Assembly: GCF_016863435.1 (NCBI RefSeq)
Contig: NZ_BOOW01000019.1
Span: forward strand, 1-64,000
Direction: 5' to 3'
Length of the DNA stretch: 64,000 nucleotides
DNA from: Sinosporangium siamense
GTDB taxonomy: Bacteria > Actinomycetota > Actinomycetes > Streptosporangiales > Streptosporangiaceae
Shown in pieces: positions 51,081-60,024 of this stretch. The notes under the pieces are model-generated. The model was not told the DNA's origin. It searched no databases and saw only the letters and a list, made by a program, of their open reading frames with translations. The first letter of the stretch is position 1. Each line of letters starts with the position of its first letter. The position numbers and the translations under genes are program-made.

Positions 51081-52711
51081 TGGTGGATGAGCGGCACGAT
51101 GTCGTTGTCATCGGTGCGGGATTCGCCGGACTGTACGCCACGCACATGCTTAGGCAGAAAGGGTTCACCAGCGTCACTCTGGAGCGTGGGTCTGATGTCG
51201 GCGGGACGTGGTACTGGAACCGGTATCCGGGGGCTAGATGCGATATCGAAAGCCTGTTCTACACCTACTCGTGGTGCGAAGAGCTTAATGAGGAGTGGAA
51301 CTGGAGCGAACGTTATCCAGCCCAAGCCGAGCTTCTCTCGTACGCCCGTGCAGTTGCCGACAGGTACGGGCTCTGGGACAACATTCGCCTGGATACCGAG
51401 GTCGTTTCCGCTGTCTATCAACCGGACAAGGCCGAGTGGGTGACGAGAACATCCTCTGGAAGCGTCATCCGAAGTAAGTATCTGGTGGCCGCCACGGGAT
51501 GTTTGTCAGCCGCGCGTCCGGTCGAATGGCCAGGAATGCAGCACTTTGACGGCAAGGTGGTGCGGACGAGCGACTGGCCGGAAGACGGCGTGGATGTATC
51601 CGGCATGAATGTGGCTGTGGTCGGTACAGGGTCCTCTGGAATTCAGGTGATCCCTGAGCTGGCACGTTCGGCGTCGCGCTTAACGGTCCTCCAAAGAACT
51701 CCGAACTTTTCTATGCCCGCCCGGAATCGGCCTTTGCTGCCTGCCGAAGTAGCGGCGTTCCGTGTGGAATCGGCCAGAATTCGCGAGTCGGCTAAGCATC
51801 ACCCGTCGGGTTATGACACGAACGTGACGGGGCTGAATCTGGTCGACCAGCGCCCCGAGGATGTCCAGAAGGAGCTGACGCGTCGATGGGAATCCGGCGG
51901 CTCAGCCCTGGTGTGGGCCTACGCCGATGTACTGGTCGACAAGCGTGCGAATGAGATCGCCGCCAAGTTCATTCGAGACAAGATCCGCGCAATAGTAGAC
52001 GATCCCGCTGTCGCCGACAGGTTGACGCCTTGGGACCATGCTCTCGGAACGAAGAGGCCCTGCGTCGACACCAACTACTATCAGACCTTCAATCGCCCTA
52101 ATGTAGAGGTGGTGGATCTTCGTCAAGAGCCGATCTCGGGGTTCGGTGCTCGGTCGGTCGAGCTTGCCGGTCGTTCGATCGATCTCGACGTGCTGGTCCT
52201 TGCGACTGGATTCCAGGCGTTCACTGGTTCATTGGACCGAATGCAGATAGTCGGTGCCGACCGTATCTCGCTCAGAGAAAAGTGGGAGGACGGGCCGAAG
52301 ACGTTTCTTGGCGTAGCGGTCTCCGGATTCCCGAACTTCTTCATGATCACCGGCCCTGGCAGTCCATCCGTCTTCAGCAACATGATGGTCTCGATCGAAC
52401 AACATGTCGAGTGGATTGTCGACATGATTGAATCGCTGCGCGACGAGGGGGCGTCCGCGGTCATGGTGAGCGAGGAGGAGGAGGCCAAGTGGGTGGCGCA
52501 CGTGGACGCCGTGGCCTCTCAGACCCTGTTCGCGCAGCATGACTCGTGGTATGTGCGATATGGACGATCGGGAAATCGAGTATTCATGCCGTATCTAGGC
52601 GGAGTGGGAGAGTTCCGTCGGCTGTCCGATGAGGTCGCCGGCCGGGGCTACAAGGAGTTCATCCGCCTGAGGGCACCGGAATCGATTTCTGATCTGTCGG
52701 TCAGGAGCTAA
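51077..52711 (+). CDS. FAD-dependent monooxygenase, Baeyer-Villiger type
   Basis: A 544-residue class B flavoprotein. FAD motif GAGFAG (residues 13-18), GGTWYWNRYPGARCDIES typical of cyclohexanone monooxygenases, a second Rossmann motif VVGTGSSG for NADPH, and ATGFQAFTGS. The fingerprint FxGxxxHxxxWP is present at residues 157-168, but the His is replaced by Arg163. It would insert oxygen next to a ketone to give an ester or lactone. The GTG start overlaps the esterase stop, so the two are translationally coupled. The His-to-Arg change makes the exact activity uncertain. Confidence 0.9.
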   Translation: MMVDERHDVVVIGAGFAGLYATHMLRQKGFTSVTLERGSDVGGTWYWNRYPGARCDIESLFYTYSWCEELNEEWNWSERYPAQAELLSYARAVADRYGLWDNIRLDTEVVSAVYQPDKAEWVTRTSSGSVIRSKYLVAATGCLSAARPVEWPGMQHFDGKVVRTSDWPEDGVDVSGMNVAVVGTGSSGIQVIPELARSASRLTVLQRTPNFSMPARNRPLLPAEVAAFRVESARIRESAKHHPSGYDTNVTGLNLVDQRPEDVQKELTRRWESGGSALVWAYADVLVDKRANEIAAKFIRDKIRAIVDDPAVADRLTPWDHALGTKRPCVDTNYYQTFNRPNVEVVDLRQEPISGFGARSVELAGRSIDLDVLVLATGFQAFTGSLDRMQIVGADRISLREKWEDGPKTFLGVAVSGFPNFFMITGPGSPSVFSNMMVSIEQHVEWIVDMIESLRDEGASAVMVSEEEEAKWVAHVDAVASQTLFAQHDSWYVRYGRSGNRVFMPYLGGVGEFRRLSDEVAGRGYKEFIRLRAPESISDLSVRS

Positions 52712-52815
52712 GCGATGCCGGTTCCGGCGCCGTCGTAGCCGCTGTCGGCGAGGAGGGCAGGCCGCAGGCAGCCGCGGCCTGCAGCGCGCCCAAGTGGTCG
52801 CGGCCCAGTTGAATA

Positions 52816-54216
52816 TCACATGCAGGTGCTGAGAATTCTGATTCCTTCCTGGATGGCCGGCATCGTTGCGCGCGCATATCCGAGGACCAAACCACGTTGA
52901 CGGCTGACACCCATGTCGTACCGTTCGAGGCCGAAGACCTTGACCCCATGTCGTGCTGCGACCGCGGTGATCCGTCGCTCGTCGCTTCCGGCCGGCAGCC
53001 GTGCAAGCAGGTGAAGGCCGGCGGCGATACCCACGACCTGAAGGTGGGGAAGGTGGGTGGACAGTGCATCGAGCATGCATGCGCGCTTTGCCCTGTAGAG
53101 ACGCCGGGACCGGTTGAGGTGGCGCTCGAGTTGTCCATTACCGGCGAGATCGGCAAAGGTGAGCTGAATGAGGGCTGATACTCCGAGATCGTGGCCTTCC
53201 CGCGCGGCTGCGACAAGCGGGCTCCACTGAGGCGGGGCAACCAGCCAACCCAAGCGCAGGCTGGGCGCCAGCAGCTTGGTGGTGGAGCCGACGAAGGCGA
53301 CTCGGTCTGGCGCCATGCTCTGAAGGCAGCCCAGCGGTCGCTTGTCATACCTGAACTCGGAGTCGTAACTGTCCTCAATGATCAGACCGTCCACGGCGAC
53401 CGACCATTGGAGTAGGGCGTTTCGGCGTTCGGGAGACATCACCACGCCGGTGGGGAACTGGTGTGCGGGCGTGACAAGGGCCAGGCGAACGTGAGGGCTC
53501 TGTTCCAGCAAATCGACACGAAGTCCATGCTGGTCGACCGGGATCGGGACGAGCTTCAAGCCGGCAGCTTCGGAAAATGCGCGGAGCGGTGGCCAACCGG
53601 GCTCCTCGACGGCGATGTGGGTATGCCCGTGGCGGGCGGCCGCGCGGCAGATCAAGCCGATCGCATGGGAGGCGCCGGCCGTCGCGTGGATCTGCTGAGC
53701 TTGGGCCACGACTCCGCGTCCGCGGCCCAGAACCTCGCTCATCGTGGACTTGAAGTGCGGATGACCGGAGGGGTCCACATAGTTCAGTGAGTCCCACTCC
53801 ATGCTGGCGAGCACGTGCTGTGTCGAGCGCAACCATGCGCTGGCGGGGAATGCGGAGAGATCGGGTTGGCCCGGCGTAAGGTCGATCCGGTATCGAAGAG
53901 TAGAGGCTGGAGGCTCGATGGCCTGGGGCCGGCTCTGGCCGGGAAGGTCGTAGACCCGCGTCGCGCCGCCGGGCGTCGCGGTGAGAAAGCCCTCGGCAAC
54001 GAGCTGTTCATAGACCTGTACCACGACCCAGCGAGAGCAGCCGAGTTGGTTCGCCAACGCGCGTGAGGACGGCACCGGCGCTCCAGGGCGAAGCCGTCGA
54101 CTCCGGATGGCGTCTTGGAGCGATCCAGCCAAGCGCCCAGTGAGCGTCCGCTCGGGGCGCCGAGGTAAGTCGGGGAGAGCGAGGTCGGCGGCATAACTGG
54201 ACTGGTTTGCCAACAT
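52816..54216 (-). CDS. MocR/GntR-type PLP-dependent transcriptional regulator
   Basis: A 466-residue MocR-family protein: an N-terminal GntR winged helix (LAGSLQDAIRSRRLRPGAPV, SSRALANQLGCSRWVVVQVY) joined to a type I aminotransferase-like domain with the PLP Lys in GSTTKLLAPSLRLGW. It is the only transcription factor inside the island and divides its two halves. Such regulators respond to PLP or amino compounds. It lies convergent to the monooxygenase and divergent from the second half, with repeats at its start that could be its operator. Confidence 0.9.
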   Translation of the reverse strand: MLANQSSYAADLALPDLPRRPERTLTGRLAGSLQDAIRSRRLRPGAPVPSSRALANQLGCSRWVVVQVYEQLVAEGFLTATPGGATRVYDLPGQSRPQAIEPPASTLRYRIDLTPGQPDLSAFPASAWLRSTQHVLASMEWDSLNYVDPSGHPHFKSTMSEVLGRGRGVVAQAQQIHATAGASHAIGLICRAAARHGHTHIAVEEPGWPPLRAFSEAAGLKLVPIPVDQHGLRVDLLEQSPHVRLALVTPAHQFPTGVVMSPERRNALLQWSVAVDGLIIEDSYDSEFRYDKRPLGCLQSMAPDRVAFVGSTTKLLAPSLRLGWLVAPPQWSPLVAAAREGHDLGVSALIQLTFADLAGNGQLERHLNRSRRLYRAKRACMLDALSTHLPHLQVVGIAAGLHLLARLPAGSDERRITAVAARHGVKVFGLERYDMGVSRQRGLVLGYARATMPAIQEGIRILSTCM

Positions 54217-54242
54217 GGAACTGGACCTTACTGCGAACCAGT
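54195..54242. promoter_or_regulatory. Candidate operator of the MocR regulator
   Basis: AACTGGAC occurs twice as a direct repeat (54195-54202, 54219-54226), and ACTGGTTTGC (54201-54210) faces GCGAACCAGT (54233-54242) as a near-perfect inverted repeat. The sites overlap the start codon of the MocR gene at 54216. Paired direct and inverted repeats are common for this family. Confidence 0.45.
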
Positions 54243-54939
54243 GCTGCTTTCTAGAGTTCCTTACATGGCTTCACGGCAGCAGGCGCAGATTCTCATTCGG
54301 GCAACCATCCGGACATCGAACCCTGCCCAGCCTGGGGCGACAGCGATGTTGTGCAACGACGGACGCACTGCCATGGTCAAGGAGTGGGCCGACGTAAGCC
54401 AGGCGTTCGGGCCATTCGGCATCGGTCAACTCCCTCGGTTTGCTGCTCGCCGGACTGCACGCCGACAGTCCAGACGTCGACGATGGTCACTTGCATCCGA
54501 TTGGCGCATGGGGCCGGCGACTCAGCCACAGGTGCACAGCTGGATCACGCCACGCATCGCGGATCTGTGGGGAACGGCCGCGGCGGACGCCGCGACGCCG
54601 CTGCAGTCGTGGATTAGGGCGGGCGTCAGGGTCGCTTGTGGGTCTGACTCGCCATTTACGGAGGCCGACCCCCTTGTAGGTATCGGTGACTCGGCTTGAC
54701 TCCAGCGGACGCGTGGTACTTCGGACGCGCCGGCGATGTATATCACTGCCGCCGCCTCACTTGCTTTCGCTGACCACGATCGCGGCGCTCTGATCACCGG
54801 TCAGCCGGCCGATCGGTTTGCCCTCGCGGAGACCCCCCGACCCCAGCACCTGAAACCGCCGTCGCTTCGCGTTCTTGGGACGCGCCTAGGAAGCCGTTCA
54901 GTACACAGCATTCGCTGATCATCGAGGAGAGGAAACACT
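54217..54939. other. Intergenic region with amidohydrolase relic
   Basis: About 720 bp without an intact gene. The middle and right parts hold the broken amidohydrolase at 54500-54860; the left part (54240-54500) encodes short open segments I cannot assign. Confidence 0.6.
54500..54860 (+). pseudogene. Amidohydrolase 3 family remnant
   Basis: The frame beginning near 54500 encodes SWITPRIADLWGTAAADAAT, WIRAGVRVACGSDSPFTEAD and PLVGIG, which is the C-terminal active-site region of YtcJ-like amidohydrolases (compare GGSDWPV in the intact gene at 47244). A stop at 54697 breaks it. VTRLDSSGRVVLR then appears in a second frame, and AAASLAFADHDRGALITGQP with ADRFALAE, the usual end of this family, appears back in the first frame. 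The N-terminal two thirds are missing. Confidence 0.7.
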
Positions 54940-56568
54940 GTGGGGTACAAACAGGAGTACGACGGCATCATTATCGGTGCCGGACATAACGGCCTGATTA
55001 CTCAGGCATATCTCGCCCGCGCCGGCTTGAGCACCCTCTCGATCGACAGAGGGCAGCACGCGGGTGGTGGACTGCAAACGCCCGAGGACAACTCACTCGC
55101 CGGGTTCTTCCACGGAACTCATGCGGTCTCGCTCAAGGGGGTTTCCTCGTCCGCGTGGTTCAACGACCTGGGACTTGCGGACTGGGGGGTACGGTTCGTC
55201 GTGCCCGATCCGTCGATCGCGAGCATTCAGCGCGATGGTCGAGCCATCGTTTGGTACGAGTCAGTGGAGAAGACAGCGGAATCAATCGCTCAGTTCTCCA
55301 AGCGGGATGCGGAGGCATGGCGAACGATCGCGATCGAGCATCGCGATGTTGTGCGTGAGATCGTGGGCCCGGAGATGTCGTCGCCGGCCGTCACCTTCGA
55401 GGAGCGTGACCGGATCCTGAAAAAATCAGATGTCGGTCGACGCTACCTGAAGTACGCGGCGCTGTCCCCGCGACAGTTTATCGACGACACCTTCGAGAAC
55501 GATGCAGTCAAGGCCATGCTGCTCTACTACTGCATCATCCGCGAAGTTGACGTGAACGTACAAGATCAGGGGAATGTGATCCCGACATTCCTGGCGTCTC
55601 AGCTTCCGGGTGAGATTGCTGTGGGGGGTTCCTACTCCCTGGCCCGAGCCTTGAAGCACGATGTGTACGCCCACGGGGGCCACATCATGGAGCAGACGAC
55701 GCCTCGAAGGATCCTCATCGAGGCCGGCCGTGCAGTGGGAGTTGAATTGGAGGATGGAAGCGTCATCCGGGCTCGCCGCTTTGTGGCCAGCAGCCTGAAC
55801 CCCCACCAGACCTTCCTGCAGCTCCTCGGTGACGACTCCACGGCCGAGCTCACGACGAAGACCAATGATTTCAAGTACCAGAAGGTCGGTCAGATCTTCG
55901 GAGTCAACGTCTCGCTCAAGGATGCTCCTGATTACACAGCCGCCGAGACGAATCCAGACATCAATCAGGCCCGGTTGACCTTCCTGGGGCTTGAGGATCC
56001 AGCCGCCGTCCTTCGCCTCTACGACAATGCCGACCGAGGCGTGGTCTCTGATGAGGTGATGCTCATCGGTGGCTGTCCGACCGTGCACGACCCCTCCCAA
56101 GCGCCACCGGGGCACCACGCGGCCTACATGTGGCAGAAGACGCCGTACGCGCTTGGGGGTGACGCCTCGAACTGGGATTCCTACAAGGATCGCCAGCTTC
56201 AGATCGTGCTGGACTTCTGGCGGAGTTACGCACCCAACCTTGGCGGAGCGAATCTGCTGGGAGCCTTCGCAGGCTCACCGCTGGACACCGAGCGTCGCTT
56301 CCCCAGCATGCAAAGAGGCGATCTGTATCACGGCTGGTTCGGGCCTGGGCAGCGCGGGGTCGACCGTCCATTCCCTGGAATGCGCGGCCACGCCGTTCCT
56401 GGGATTGAGGGCCTGTATCTGGCGGGGTCAAGTGCGCACCCCGGTGGCAACATCACTGGCTTCCCCGGGTATCTCGCGGCAGCCCAGATCGCCGAGGATA
56501 CTCACGCGCCTCGATGGTGGACACCCCGAAACGTCTGGACCGACCTGGACTTGGAGGGGCAGGCATGA
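54940..56568 (+). CDS. FAD-dependent oxidoreductase, phytoene-desaturase-like
   Basis: A 542-residue flavoprotein. The dinucleotide motif IIIGAGHNGL is at residues 10-19, with the amine-oxidase/phytoene-desaturase style GGGLQT and the C-terminal FAD contact GIEGLYLAGSSAHPGGNITG. Relatives dehydrogenate C-C or C-N bonds. It is followed by RidA with a 4-bp overlap; RidA hydrolyses reactive enamines and imines, so an amine- or enamine-forming dehydrogenation is a reasonable guess. The GTG at 54940 has GAGGAGAGG upstream. Confidence 0.88.
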   Translation: MGYKQEYDGIIIGAGHNGLITQAYLARAGLSTLSIDRGQHAGGGLQTPEDNSLAGFFHGTHAVSLKGVSSSAWFNDLGLADWGVRFVVPDPSIASIQRDGRAIVWYESVEKTAESIAQFSKRDAEAWRTIAIEHRDVVREIVGPEMSSPAVTFEERDRILKKSDVGRRYLKYAALSPRQFIDDTFENDAVKAMLLYYCIIREVDVNVQDQGNVIPTFLASQLPGEIAVGGSYSLARALKHDVYAHGGHIMEQTTPRRILIEAGRAVGVELEDGSVIRARRFVASSLNPHQTFLQLLGDDSTAELTTKTNDFKYQKVGQIFGVNVSLKDAPDYTAAETNPDINQARLTFLGLEDPAAVLRLYDNADRGVVSDEVMLIGGCPTVHDPSQAPPGHHAAYMWQKTPYALGGDASNWDSYKDRQLQIVLDFWRSYAPNLGGANLLGAFAGSPLDTERRFPSMQRGDLYHGWFGPGQRGVDRPFPGMRGHAVPGIEGLYLAGSSAHPGGNITGFPGYLAAAQIAEDTHAPRWWTPRNVWTDLDLEGQA

Positions 56569-56966
56569 CGCGGCGGGCGATCACCCCCAAAGTCCTTCCG
56601 TCCGAGCTGCCCGTGAAGTTTGCGTACTCCTATGCCGTTCGGCAGGGAAATGAGCTAGTGATCTCGGGGCTCGTATCGGTGGACGCTGAAGGGCGCGTCA
56701 AGGGCGTGAACGACGCTCGTCAACAGGCGGATCAGATCTTTGCCAATCTGGCAGCGGTGTGCGAGGCCGCCGACGTCGGGATCGACGATGTAATCGAGAC
56801 CACGACCTATTGCACAGACCGCAGTTACCTAGCTGCGATCAACGATGCGCGAGTCCAGTTCTTCACCGGGCCCGTCAAGCCGACAAGCACGCTTGTGGTG
56901 GTGGCGGGTCTGGCCCGTCCCGAGTTCCTTGTCGAGATCTCGGCGCGGGCAGTTGTCCTACCGTGA
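56565..56966 (+). CDS. RidA family protein (enamine/imine deaminase)
   Basis: A 133-residue RidA/YjgF-type protein (YAVRQGNELVISGLVSVDAE, QADQIFANLAAVCEAADVGI, PTSTLVVVAGLARPEFLVEI). The Arg of canonical RidA active sites has a candidate in the LARPEFLVEIS region, as in several subfamilies. It probably hydrolyses an unstable imine made by the flavoenzyme before it. It is coupled by 4-bp overlaps to both neighbours. Confidence 0.9.
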   Translation: MTRRAITPKVLPSELPVKFAYSYAVRQGNELVISGLVSVDAEGRVKGVNDARQQADQIFANLAAVCEAADVGIDDVIETTTYCTDRSYLAAINDARVQFFTGPVKPTSTLVVVAGLARPEFLVEISARAVVLP

Positions 56967-58546
56967 GCGATAAGACGGTCACTGACGTCCTCATCGTTGG
57001 CCGAGGACCTGTCGGGATGACGTTGGCTTTGCTGCTCGCCCGCTATGGCGTGAACAGTGTTGTCGTCGACCCTGCGGGCACCGAGATCAGGCTGAGTTCC
57101 AAGGCCGTCCTGATGCACGGTGAGTCACTCGAGATCCTTAACCGAGTCGAGGTGGGGCGAACGGTCGCTGAGCAGGGGATCCGGCTTCGGGGTTCACGTG
57201 TGTTCGTGCGTGACCGTGAGCTTAGGTTCGATGAGTTTGACCAGCCGGATCCGTATGGGTATCCCACCGCGGTGAATTTTCCCCAGAGTGAGACCGAGCG
57301 CCTGCTGCTCCAGCAGGTCGAGCGGGAGCAGAGAGTGGATCTGCGGCTTGGGGTGGCGTTTGAGGGGCTTCGTCAGCGCGACGACCACGTCGTCGCAGAG
57401 CTTTCGGATGGCAGCCAGGTCGTCGCACAGTACGTGGCGGGTTGTGATGGTGCTCGTTCTGCCGTACGGAAAGCGTTAGGGCTTCGATTCGAAGGTCATG
57501 CACACGACGATCACTACCTAATCGTCGATATCCGCGCAGACCTACCATTCGCCGACGAGCGCCGCTTCATCTTCCATCCTCCCGGCGGCGCCGGACGAAC
57601 AGCGCTCATCCATCCTCAGCCGTTCTCGCTCTGGCATCTCGACTTTCAGGTCGGGAAGCCCCCGGACCTGGAGGCTGAGACACGTGACGGAACGCTGGAT
57701 CAACGCATCCGCTCCATGGTGGGTAAGCACGACTACGAGGTGACGTGGTCGACCTCGTACGTGTTCAAGCAATTGATGGCCTCACGCTTCTCAGTCGGGC
57801 GCTGCTTCTTGGTGGGAGACGCTGCACATCTGTACGCGCCGTATGGCGCGCGCGGACTCAATTCGGGTCTGGCAGATGCAGACAACCTCGCATGGAAACT
57901 AGGAATGGTGCTCACGGGGCAGGCATCGCCGGCGCTCCTGGAGACGTATCACGAGGAGCGGCGATCAGTCGCTTCGCGGCACTTCGGCGTCACATCCAAG
58001 ACCGCAGCCTTCATGGCGCCGACGACTCGAATGGGCAGGTGGCGCAGAGACGTCACCCTGGCAGTCGGTGTGCGTATACCTGCCGCCCGAAGCCTGGTGG
58101 ATGCCGGTCATTTTTATCGTCCAGAGGGAGTTCCGGAGTCGAGGCTCACGATGCTCGGCCTGTCGGGGCTTGAGGATCTCGCGGTCATGCCAGGCGAACT
58201 CATGCCCGATCTCCCGGTTGCCGAGGGGAGCGCGCGTGGCATCCGCCGGTTGCGAGACTCCTACGGCACTCACCCAATGGTGGTCACGATCCAGCAGCCG
58301 GTCGGCGACCGCGTCGTTGTCAACGTGCGTCATCTTGGCGGCGATTCGATCGATCAGGAGTTCACGACAGCGGCAATCACGGCCCGGACACGAGTGCTCG
58401 GCGAGGCGACATCGGGGGTTGCGCTTCTCCTGCGGCCTGACGGGTTCATTTCACGCTGTTTGCCGCTGAGTCAGCTAGCCGACGGCCACGGCGACATCGT
58501 CGGGAGCCTGGCAGAGACGGCCAACAGAATTTACGGGGACGCTTGA
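56963..58546 (+). CDS. FAD-dependent aromatic hydroxylase (class A flavin monooxygenase)
   Basis: A 527-residue PheA/MhpA-type monooxygenase. FAD motif GRGPVG at residues 13-18, DG motif GCDGARSAVR (Asp162-Gly163), and GD motif LVGDAAHLYAPYGARGLNSG are all intact. The C-terminal 150 residues form the thioredoxin-like tail seen in phenol- and resorcinol-hydroxylase relatives. It would add one hydroxyl to an aromatic ring using NAD(P)H and oxygen. The GTG start overlaps the RidA stop, making a three-gene coupled set with the flavin dehydrogenase. Confidence 0.92.
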   Translation: MSDKTVTDVLIVGRGPVGMTLALLLARYGVNSVVVDPAGTEIRLSSKAVLMHGESLEILNRVEVGRTVAEQGIRLRGSRVFVRDRELRFDEFDQPDPYGYPTAVNFPQSETERLLLQQVEREQRVDLRLGVAFEGLRQRDDHVVAELSDGSQVVAQYVAGCDGARSAVRKALGLRFEGHAHDDHYLIVDIRADLPFADERRFIFHPPGGAGRTALIHPQPFSLWHLDFQVGKPPDLEAETRDGTLDQRIRSMVGKHDYEVTWSTSYVFKQLMASRFSVGRCFLVGDAAHLYAPYGARGLNSGLADADNLAWKLGMVLTGQASPALLETYHEERRSVASRHFGVTSKTAAFMAPTTRMGRWRRDVTLAVGVRIPAARSLVDAGHFYRPEGVPESRLTMLGLSGLEDLAVMPGELMPDLPVAEGSARGIRRLRDSYGTHPMVVTIQQPVGDRVVVNVRHLGGDSIDQEFTTAAITARTRVLGEATSGVALLLRPDGFISRCLPLSQLADGHGDIVGSLAETANRIYGDA

Positions 58547-58601
58547 CGAGGCACGTCCTTTCGGCAGATGCGCGAGGGCGTCGATACGATCGGAGTATGC
58601 G

Positions 58602-58970
58602 GTGACGGTTTATTTCCAGGCGAAGGATGCCTTTGAGGCGGATCTCCCAACTCGTCCATTGGAGCCGCCGATGGCTACGCCGCTGGGCGGCTCGCCAATC
58701 GATACCCGGAGCCGGGTGATATTCAATTCTGAGGATGATGCCATCAAGGTTGGCCTCTGGGAGTGCCAGCCCGGAGAATCACGCTGGGAGTTCGACCGGC
58801 ATGGAGAGTTCGTGCATATCCTAGCCGGAAAAATGACCGTCCGGCGCGATGGTGAACCCCCAGTGGTTCTGGCCTCAGGTGACTCTGCAGTGTTCCCCCC
58901 AGGTTGGACTGGAGTTTGGGAAGTACACGAGCAACTCAGAAAGATCTTCCTTGTTTTCGGACCGCGCTGA
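58602..58970 (+). CDS. Cupin-domain protein (Cupin_3/DUF861)
   Basis: A 122-residue single-domain cupin: EFDRHGEFVHILAGKMTVRR and SGDSAVFPPGWTGVWEVHEQ. Similar to small cupins of the (S)-ureidoglycine or ethanolamine type, which bind metal and act as isomerases or lyases in nitrogen compound breakdown. GTG at 58602 follows GGAG. Function inside the pathway unknown. Confidence 0.85.
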   Translation: MTVYFQAKDAFEADLPTRPLEPPMATPLGGSPIDTRSRVIFNSEDDAIKVGLWECQPGESRWEFDRHGEFVHILAGKMTVRRDGEPPVVLASGDSAVFPPGWTGVWEVHEQLRKIFLVFGPR

Positions 58971-59061
58971 CATTTCACGACGTCACGGCGAGGAGTTCCG
59001 AGCTTGCCGCCGGAATGTTTCTCGTCACCATCGGCTCTAACGGCAGAAGGGAATCACCCGT

Positions 59062-60024
59062 ATGGCTACCAAGCCTTTCGCGTCGTCCGCGGATCTGGGT
59101 GCGAAGGACGAGACTCTGGAGGTGCTGGCTGAGGGAGTTTATGCGTTGACGGCGGAGGGCGACCCCAATGTCGGCGCGATCGAGGGCGAGGACTTTGTTG
59201 TCGCTTTTGAAGCACGCGCGACGCCCGCCGCTGCGCGGGACTGGCTGGCGAAGTTGCGTGAGCACACGGACAAGCCGGTCAGGTACCTGGTGTTGTCGCA
59301 CTACCACGCCGTCCGCGTGCTGGGTGCGTCTGCCTTTGACGCCGACGTGGTCGTCGCGCACGACAACACGCGCAAGCTGATTGAGGAGCGTGGACTGCAG
59401 GACTGGGACAGCGAGTTCGGTCGAATGCCCCGACTGTTCCGCGAGCCCGAATCGGTGCCGGGGTTGACCTGGCCAGACGTCACGTTCTCCGATCGTATGC
59501 GGATCGATCTCGGTGGCGACCGAGGCGAGCTGATCTTGCAGTATTGCGGTCGCGGCCACACTGCGGGTGACATCGTCGCTTGGCTGCCACGGCAGAAGGT
59601 GCTCTTCGCCGGTGATCTGGTAGAGGCCGAGGCGGCGCTCTACACGGGTGACGCCTTCCACAAGGACTGGTCTACGTCCACACTCGACCGTGTCAAGGAG
59701 TTCGGAGCGGAGACGCTCGTGGGTGGCCGCGGGGTGGTGCCCAAGGGGCGTGAGGCCGTCGATGCTGCGATCGAGCAGACCCGCAAGTTCCTACTCGTGA
59801 TGCGCGACGAGGTGGGTGCAGTGCACGCGCGCGGTGGGACGCTGAAGGAGGCGTTCACAGCTACTCACGACAAGCTGGCACCGCAGTTCGGCGCCTGGCC
59901 GATCTTTGAACATTGCCTTCCGTTCGACGTCTCGCGGCTGTGGGACGAACTCGATGGGATCGACTGGCCACGCATCTGGACGGCGGACCGGGACCGCGAG
60001 GTCTGGGCAGAGCTCCAAGGGTGA
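59062..60024 (+). CDS. MBL-fold metallo-hydrolase with altered metal motif
   Basis: A 320-residue metallo-beta-lactamase-fold protein. Motif 1, usually HxHxDH, reads SHYHAVRVLG: the first two His remain, but the Asp-His pair is gone. Later motifs are kept as GRGHTAGD and LFAGDLVEAEA. This HYHAVR variant may bind a single metal. The 3' end overlaps the next gene by 4 bp (GTGA). It could cleave an ester, thioester or ring lactone; the substrate is unknown. Confidence 0.88.
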   Translation: MATKPFASSADLGAKDETLEVLAEGVYALTAEGDPNVGAIEGEDFVVAFEARATPAAARDWLAKLREHTDKPVRYLVLSHYHAVRVLGASAFDADVVVAHDNTRKLIEERGLQDWDSEFGRMPRLFREPESVPGLTWPDVTFSDRMRIDLGGDRGELILQYCGRGHTAGDIVAWLPRQKVLFAGDLVEAEAALYTGDAFHKDWSTSTLDRVKEFGAETLVGGRGVVPKGREAVDAAIEQTRKFLLVMRDEVGAVHARGGTLKEAFTATHDKLAPQFGAWPIFEHCLPFDVSRLWDELDGIDWPRIWTADRDREVWAELQG

